Below, piece by piece: positions 57,401 through 64,000 of a stretch of 64,000 bases of DNA. Position numbers and translations under genes: made by a program. The notes beneath the pieces were generated by a model. That model was not told the origin of the DNA. It saw nothing but the letters and a program-made list of their open reading frames with translations, and ran no database searches. Numbering within the stretch: the stretch's first letter is position 1; each line of letters begins with the position of its first letter. Source of the stretch: Flammula alnicola (lineage: Eukaryota > Basidiomycota > Agaricomycetes > Agaricales > Strophariaceae); assembly GCA_015499995.1 (NCBI GenBank), contig JADNRV010000011.1, forward strand, positions 1 to 64,000, written 5' to 3'.

Positions 57401-57778
57401 GAATTACTTGGCGAGAAGAGGTTATCATTATTGAAATCACTGGGGATTCATTCAAACTTACTGAAACATTGTTGTGGATAGGTGGAAGTCTGTGCAATGG
57501 CGAAGGATGGTCAGAGCGAAGGTGTGCTGAATCAGCGTGTGAGACCTCAGACAATACTTCTTTGCATCTCACCACGCACATCAAAACTTCCTCGCAACAC
57601 TTTTAGCTCTTTCTTGCTCAGAGAGGGCGAAAACCGAGTGAATTGGAAGTTACGGGGCGATTACCGAAAACCACACCGTCTGAGATTCCGCCAAAAAGCT
57701 ATATCCAAAGCAGGTAATTCTTCACGGATTCGGAGGCTCTCATGTGACCGTGGATTCTCTCAACATCCCATCTAGATC

Positions 57779-59466
57779 ATGATGTCGGCTGTCACTTCCT
57801 CTTCTCTCAGTGGCCCTCAAGTTCCTCCCCTTCCACCCCTTCCACCCCGTGTCTCAGCAGCGGAAGCCGAGCATTACTACAACGGGCTGCCTTCTAAGCC
57901 GCGCCTGATTGCCCGCACGGGCGCTCCATGGGATCCGCCCTCAGGCCCCGAGGCATACCTCCGATGCAAGGAGCTTAGAATCCCAGGCCAACACGAGCTC
58001 CTCACGCAATTATGGGAGGATAATCTCGCCATCAAGGTTCACGACATCCTGAACAAGAATCACGTCGACTGGTCGAGTACCGATATCGTCCGTATCGCGC
58101 ACGACGACGAGCCTGACGGAAACCTCATCCTTTGGATTGGAGTGTGGGTTCGTCCTCCCACTCGCCTCTCCTACGAGGCCGGGATCGAGGTAGCTCGACA
58201 ATGCAAGCGGCTTCTGCTCGACCACGGTATCGCGGATGTGGACGTCGAGCTGCGCGAATCGAACATCATTCAGATGGTAGGTCCCCCGGGCTCCTTAAGC
58301 CCACCGACATCATCGACCCCACGGCAATCCTCCGCGAGCCCTTCACCACCACCCTCGGCATTACCATCTGTGCCGAAGACACGCCATGGGCCGAAGGGAC
58401 CGCTGGGTTCTTCATCGCCGTCCCCGGAGTCGACAAGCTTTTCTTGGTCACTGCGCGTCATGTTCTCTTCCCTCGGGCTGAGAATAAACACTTCGAGCGC
58501 ACCAACGAGAGTCAGCCCCGCCGCAACGTCCTAGTCCTCAGCGAAACGTCGTTCCAGGAGCATCTCTTCCGCATCAAGAGAGATATCCAGGACCAGGACA
58601 TCGTTATCGCTAGCCAGGAGAGCCGTATAGCGGGGGTAGCAGGTCAGGATGACGCCGAGTCTCAGGCGATACGCGAGGATGCCGAGCACGAGAAGAAAAA
58701 AGCGGAGAGGCGGGCGCAGACCCTCACGAACTTCCTCCAGGAGCTCTTAGGGCAATGGTCCACTAACAAGAGTCGGACGCTCGGCCACGTTATCTTTTCT
58801 CCCGAAATCGTCGTCGGTGCTGGCCAGTACACCCAAGATATCGCGGTCATCGAGGTTGACGCCTCCAAGATCAGCCCTGCCGACTTCCCCGGCAACTTTA
58901 TCGACCTCGGGACCAAGTACACGCCCGTGGAGCTCACGCGCAAGATGCTTCCTCACCCGAACTTGAACGCTCGCAACTTCAACAAGTTCACCTGGCCGGG
59001 CAACCGCCTCCTCAAACTCTCCGGTCCCATCCCTCAGGCGGAAATGCGCCACCCTCCTATGTCGGACCCGGACGGCGAGGCGTGCATCACGGTCCTCAAG
59101 CGGGGCAGGACCACGGACGTGACTGTGGGCAAAGCGACTACTAACTTCGTCTCGTACACGCGCAACTTGTATCTCAGCGAGCCTGACTCGGAGCGCGATG
59201 GCACCGCCGCCGCCGCGGCGTCCAAAGCGTTGGCGGTTATCCCCCTGGACAAGGAATGCGGCCCTTTTGCCGCCAAAGGAGATTCGGGCGCTGTCGTCGT
59301 CGATGGCGTGGGACGCATTGCTGGTATCCTCACTGGGGGTGGCGGCGGCGGGGCCAACGACGCCTGTGACGTGGCCTACGTCACCCCGATCGAATTCATC
59401 ATGGAGGTCGTCCACAAGTTCGAGCCCCTCGCCGACGCGTACATCAAGAACGCCCAGTCCGCCTAG
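57779..59466 (+). CDS. Trypsin-like serine protease-domain protein, one-base frame break
   Basis: N-terminal domain of about 165 residues (RLIARTGAPWDPPSGPEAYL, DWSSTDIVRIAHDDEP, LWIGVWVRPPTRLSYEAG), then a chymotrypsin-like domain: LGITICAEDTP, FLVTARHVLFP (His), TQDIAVIEVDASK (Asp), FAAKGDSGAVVVDGVGRIAG (Ser), YVTPIEFIMEVV. A coiled segment (EHEKKKAERRAQTLTNFLQE) is inserted between His and Asp. This layout matches a widespread fungal family of cytosolic trypsin-like proteins with no signal peptide. The two halves are in different frames; one more C in the run of five at 58283-58287 would join ESNIIQMVGPP to GLLKPTDIID. A 23-nt GTAGGT...TTAAG stretch could also be skipped in frame, but it is too short for a normal intron. 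Confidence 0.8.
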
Positions 59467-59839
59467 GCGAGCCTGTGACACGTTCCTCTGCTGGTCATGT
59501 AACCCCAGCTTGCCAGAAGGATTAACTCTTCAATGCTGCTGTCGCAACTTGTAGTGGTTGATGCAATTCGCAGGTGTCACCATTTGCCTGTCAAGGATTC
59601 CGTCGACGCAGAAACTCGTTGGGTTTTGATAGCAGTCTTCGCCTCACATTGCTAGATATCATGTCAAATCACTAAAGAAATTATAGGCGATCTCGGTCTT
59701 AAATCTACCCGCCATGATTCAAGGTCGCTTAGCTAGAACTTTTCGTCCCTTCAAATTTCATCGACTTACCTACATACCGCCTTTGCACATCCAAAGCCCA
59801 AAAGCCCAAAGTTGCTTGCCTCTCATCTTTCAAGTTCCT

Positions 59840-60221
59840 TTTGCCTACTTATTCGAAATGTCGTGCCTCTTTCAAGCATTTGATGGCATTCAAATTCGAC
59901 GATTCTTGCGTACTCAAGTTTCCGATTAGACAATGCCCATGCGGACCCAGCACAGCCAACAAACCTTATGTCTCTCGACCTGGGAAACCCCTACCTGACG
60001 AAATCGAATACGTTCCATGGGATAAATTAGTGCCTCTCCTTTCGAAGACATTTCCTTATTTGCGAAAGGTCGACAAGTTCCTTCTTGAGGTTTCGCGTAA
60101 AATCTGGGCACTTAGTAGGAGGATAGGCAACGCGAGTAGTCGTCCAATGGCAGTCGAGTTCCAACAACAATCTGGAATAATGCTTGAAATTCGGGAGGTT
60201 CCAGGCAAGTCCTTTTCTTAG
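59840..60221 (+). pseudogene. F-box protein relic, copy 3
   Basis: Plus strand. An early part resembles the middle of copy 1 (CCCATGCGGACCCAGCACAG at 59938), then a large internal deletion, then LPDEIEYVPWDKLVPLLSKT, FPYLRKVDKFLLEVS, RPMAVEFQQQSGIMLEIREV to a stop. The F-box is absent. Confidence 0.75.
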
Positions 60222-61040
60222 GCCATACTTCAAATTCACTATGTGAACTAATTTTTATTCGCGCTTGCATTTTCGCTAGTAGCTGATCATTGGGATCTTT
60301 AAAGTTCACATCGGCGTCCACATCTCGTTCGGAAGTTTTCAAGAAATTTACCGTTCGGGTTATGTAGACATCGAGCTCTGGAAATTTTAATTTTGATGAT
60401 TTCCGTGCAATTGTACGCTATTCCCGGATTCAACGATACCTGCTTGAAGTTGGCCGAGCAACTTTTAGTTTGGTTATCTCGTACTCAGCGCCGAATGCCG
60501 GACACAGCCTCTGATACGGATGAAAACAGCGTTGCATTGGTATGCCTCTCAAGTTCGTTGCGCAGGTGAGCCCGGCTACGAAAAGTTCTCGTCGCAAATG
60601 GGCTATTTGGATACTTAAATCGATTGACGATCTCGGAAAGTTGAGGAATTATAAATTTCTTAATAAGCTCCCAAGGCGTAGTTTAGTTGGTTGATATGTT
60701 CCTCGTTATAATGTAAGAAAGATATCTATTTTCTGAATAGGTTCAAAAAAGTAAAAATGAGGGAACCTACTTGGCTCTGCTTTTACACAAGCTGTTTCAT
60801 ATCCTACTTGAACGTCCGACCAGTTTCAAAGTTATAACACCATTTTGTCGTCTGCCGCTTTATTGCCTTAACGCGTTGGCGCATTTACTAAGCTTCATGG
60901 CAAATGAAAGTCCCATTTGCGTTCAGGAAACAAGAACAGGGTAACCCTTCAATGAATGATTAAAGATTACAAGTATTACAAGATATAATTATACACTCGG
61001 GCCCGAAGCAGGGATAGCATCATACTCGTACAAAACAAAT
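60222..61040. other. Intergenic, no gene supported
   Basis: Contains a trace of the F-box 3' flank (TAGCTGATCATTGGGATC near 60280) and otherwise nothing recognisable. Confidence 0.5.
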
Positions 61041-64000
61041 CTACTCATCTTCCTCACTGTCCATATCATCATCGCTGTCGCTTTCTTCTCCTTCTGCGAC
61101 TTCGATAGGATCAAGAGCGATATCGTGGTCCGCGCCTACGTAAGAATCACAGATGACATAAAGCTTAAGTGAGTGAGATCCCTTCGGAAGAGAGAACTCC
61201 AGCTTGACTGCGAGGCTTTTTGTGACGGTGACGCGTTTGATGACCAAAAGTTGACGGCTTGTAGGATCGCCAACTACCAGCCACCAGTTGGCCAATTTTT
61301 TGAGAGGATAGAACGGAGCGACAACGGTTTGGTCCGAGTCGCCTTGGTCTTCTTCTTCGACGTCACGTGCCAGAGAGACCTTCAAAGTTATAGGTGCTCC
61401 AGCAGTGTACTCTCCCTTCACTAGTTCATGCGAAACATCCAGGGTGGGGTAAGAGTTGACGAATGTAGCAACGTCGCGCCTGAAAGCTCCGTCAGCAGCT
61501 GTCGGGTATGCTGAAAAGACGAAAGGACTTACATCTGTACAGGCGTCATCTTGAGCAGGCCATTTCGCTGATCATCCTCCATCTCCATAACATCATATAC
61601 GGATTCAATACCGGCGTCCTTGCATCGCTTGATAACCTAAAAAAGAAAAGAAAATATGAGGCAAATGTAGAAGATTAATTGCATGGGCGCTTACGTCGGG
61701 TTCGAAGTGAGGAATTTGCTTCAATGGCGAATCCGTTTCCCACATCGCTTGCACACACATCTGCGAAAGATCCATGGCTCCGAGAGCATTCAACCACGCG
61801 TTCGACGACATGACATCAACACAGGCCGATAACAGGTTGAGGACCTTCTCGAGCACAAGGACTTGATCAGCAGCCAGATCAGGGGGAAGTTGAAGTCGGG
61901 AGAAATGGGCTTGAAGGAGTAGGAAGGTCTTGAAGTGCGGTGCTTCAAAGTCGACTTGATCCAACTTAACAGGTACACGGTCGTAGATACGACGGAGTAG
62001 GGCGTCCTCATGCCGGCGAATTGGAATAGTCTCAAATTCAGCCGACGATGAAACGACTTCCAGCAAGCCCTTAAGTTTCGTCCTCTCCTTCAGCGACAGC
62101 GTGTAGACCTCGACGGTGACGTCTATGCAAAAATCAGCAACACGTCTCAGATATCATCATGCCAGGAAATACGTACAGGAAATGTTGTAATACGCGGCGA
62201 TCATGCCCAAGTTGAGGGCCGAAACATCCATCTCATCCTCTGAATGTAGCGTTCAGAATGGTATCACATATGAGAGAACATGGGGGACTTACCGATAGCA
62301 ATACATTTAGAATTGACAAGATCGTTCAATGTAGTCTCAACCAACTCCGAGAGGTGATCAGATACATGCTGATGGCTTGTGTTATGCAGGTTGTAGTAAT
62401 TGGGATTTTCGAGCATCCGCTTGTAGAAGTATGTCCAAGTAAGCACATCCTACGGCAATGTATGTCAGGAAGGGCAAGCGGAAAAGAACGACGAAACGTA
62501 CCATAGCATCTTGCTTATTCTCGATGGTCTTAACCGCAATCTCAGCGAGGAAGTAATCATGAAGGAGATGAGTAGGCAGATGGGACTCGATCGGAAGGCC
62601 TTCCGACAAGAATTTCTTGTAGAAGTCTTTCCGCGTCTGTTGGCACATGAGGACGCATCGACTGCTCTCGTCCTCCAATGGTCGACAAGCTTTGCCCATC
62701 ATCTGAAGGACGTCCATGACTGGGTAATCGATGTATCGATGTTCCTTGCCTTCATAGAATTGAACGCCCATAATAATGACCATGTAGCTTGCCACAGGAA
62801 GACTCCACGCCGTATCCTTTAAATGAGGTTAGAAAAAGTATATGGACAAAAATAGATGTCCGCATACCTTCGAAGCAACGAGAACTTGGATAGCGCCAGA
62901 CTCGAAAAGACGTTGAACAATGCGCTTGTCCTGCTTGTCAAGGGCTTCGTGATAGTAACCAATGCCGTGCTTCAAGGTCTCAACGAGCCCTTTATCGTTA
63001 TATGGTCGAGGTGGGGTTGGAGATCCTCGAGTTCAATGTTGAGGAAGAGATCGGGCTGGTCGTCTGCGGAGCAGTGAGTTAGGATGTCATCAACCGTCAA
63101 ACGGCACTGTCTCCTCGAAGGAACGAAGATGATGACCGATTTGGAGGGTGAGTATTCTTTGATGGCAAGATATGCGGGTTTCGACATAGCGATCATTAAA
63201 GATGGGAAATGGTTGATTGTGAACGACTGAATGTGAATGGCCATATCAAGAGGACGCGCGCTATGATAAGGGAAGTAAATAAGAGCCGCGACTCAACAAG
63301 ACAATAGCGGACATACCTGGGTGAGAAGTTAAAGATGGTATGCTCTGAGGCGCCCATCCATTTTCCAAGGTCTTCGGCATTGGCGAGGGAAACACCGCAT
63401 GCAACGACACGGGTCTTGTTTCCGGTCTGGCGCTCGACATAGCGTGTTCGCGAGATGACAACCTCGTACGTGGGACCAACTTCACCACCGACCATCTGGA
63501 CTTCATCGGCAATCAGGAGACCAAGCGTTTGAACGTTCTTGCGCTGTCTCCATCTCCGTGAAATGACATCCCACTGGGTGCAAGGGTAAGCGATAATTTG
63601 AAACTCGAAAGAACAACAACGTACCTGAGTTGGAGTACAAACGATTACATCTCCCTTCTCGAGCAACCGCAGATCGGCGCTCGTCTCTCCTGTCAGACTG
63701 ACAATCTCCTTTCCGCCTTGAACATTTTGGAATTTATCTTTCCATTCCTTAACGCGCAGGTCGACCATCTCCTGGTAAGGTTCGATGCAAACCGCGCGCA
63801 AGGGCTCCTTTTTGCTCCACAAGCGCAGAATGGCAAACTCTGCACAAATGGTCTTTCCACTCCAGTAGGCGCACCGATGAACACGTTCTCGTCTGACGTA
63901 TACAGAGCCTGGAATACTTGGTCTGGATTTTGTTGAAGGTTTGGATAGAGTTTGCGTAAATGGATTCAACTCCTTGTTGTGTAAAGCCGATAAGGGAAGT
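61041..64000 (-). CDS. BRR2: Spliceosomal RNA helicase BRR2, C-terminal half (partial)
   Basis: Ski2-like helicase of U5 snRNP that unwinds U4/U6. The 5' end is beyond the window. Exons (minus): up to 63625, 63573-63317, 63260-62868, 62816-62502, 62449-62293, 62239-62177, 62122-61695, 61636-61533, 61479-61041. Second cassette: [15 protein letters not shown] after the Walker [57 protein letters not shown]; then [20 protein letters not shown] and [20 protein letters not shown]. The second Sec63 unit runs [20 protein letters not shown] to [20 protein letters not shown], with an acidic tail. Three single missing bases break the frame, near 63920, 63861 (within Walker A) and 62995. For a normally single-copy essential gene this suggests consensus error or a dead copy. 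Confidence 0.9.

Noticed and set aside
58276..58298. A 23-nt GT...AG segment as an intron in the serine protease gene
   Set aside because: It would restore frame but is far below the size of the other introns here (about 50 nt); a missing C is simpler.
58747..59481. A 244-codon minus-strand frame across the serine protease
   Set aside because: GC-rich third positions keep the opposite strand open; the plus strand has the catalytic motifs.
1..64000. tRNA, rRNA or other structured RNA genes
   Set aside because: No cloverleaf with A and B boxes, and no rRNA core sequence, was recognised by eye on either strand; a covariance-model scan would be decisive.

Overview
The window is fungal nuclear DNA, most likely from an Agaricomycete (mushroom-forming basidiomycete). 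Genes are split by many short (about 50-60 nt) GT-AG introns, there is no operon structure, and the families are typical of that class: fungalysin, cerato-platanin, F-box, DUF3669 and DUF6532 proteins, a Plavaka transposase, and Ngaro/DIRS-type tyrosine-recombinase retrotransposons. I recognised no rRNA, tRNA or CRISPR array. Exon limits were read by eye from splice signals and reading frame.

Layout. 0-7 kb: the 3' part of a secreted fungalysin metalloprotease (+), a small secreted cerato-platanin (+), an F-box protein (-) and a DUF3669 protein (-). 7.4-12.05 kb: a decayed DIRS-order retrotransposon (gag, RT-RNase H, tyrosine recombinase). 12.9-16.2 kb: a multi-exon DUF6532-type gene (-). 16.5-21.2 kb: a small gene (-) broken five codons after its ATG by a complete 4.18-kb PIF/Harbinger transposon carrying both a DDE transposase and a Myb/SANT-like partner. 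21.4-29.1 kb: a gene graveyard with a 1-kb inverted repeat and fragments of clathrin heavy chain, a Rap1-type Myb protein, a coiled-coil protein and several pieces of a PHO85-type (PCL) cyclin. 29.45-32.75 kb: a Plavaka transposase gene, flanked by inverted cyclin fragments. 36.3-39.2 kb: an EZH2-like (CXC + SET) histone methyltransferase gene. 39.2-40.0 kb: a 5'-truncated mismatch-specific DNA glycosylase. 40.3-48.2 kb: a second F-box copy split by a 6.33-kb Ngaro-type retrotransposon, itself hit by a 424-bp hAT MITE. 48.8-56 kb: a tandem gene duplication. Copy 1 is intact; copy 2 has been entered by a MULE-like MITE, two inverted copies of a 332-bp hAT MITE (one exactly at the start codon) and a 1.2-kb hAT element inside the coding region. 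56.3-57.4 kb: a second DUF3669 copy. 57.8-59.5 kb: a trypsin-like serine protease-domain protein. 59.8-60.2 kb: a third F-box relic. 61.0-64.0 kb: the C-terminal half of the spliceosomal helicase BRR2.

The window reads as two expressed-gene islands (0-7 kb and 57-64 kb) around a transposon-rich core in which host genes were duplicated, fragmented and used as insertion sites. Several reading frames (BRR2, the EZH2-like gene, the serine protease, the recombinase of the first retroelement) are broken by single missing bases, all deletions and most of them explicable as lost homopolymer bases. That raises the possibility of consensus-sequence error rather than true decay.
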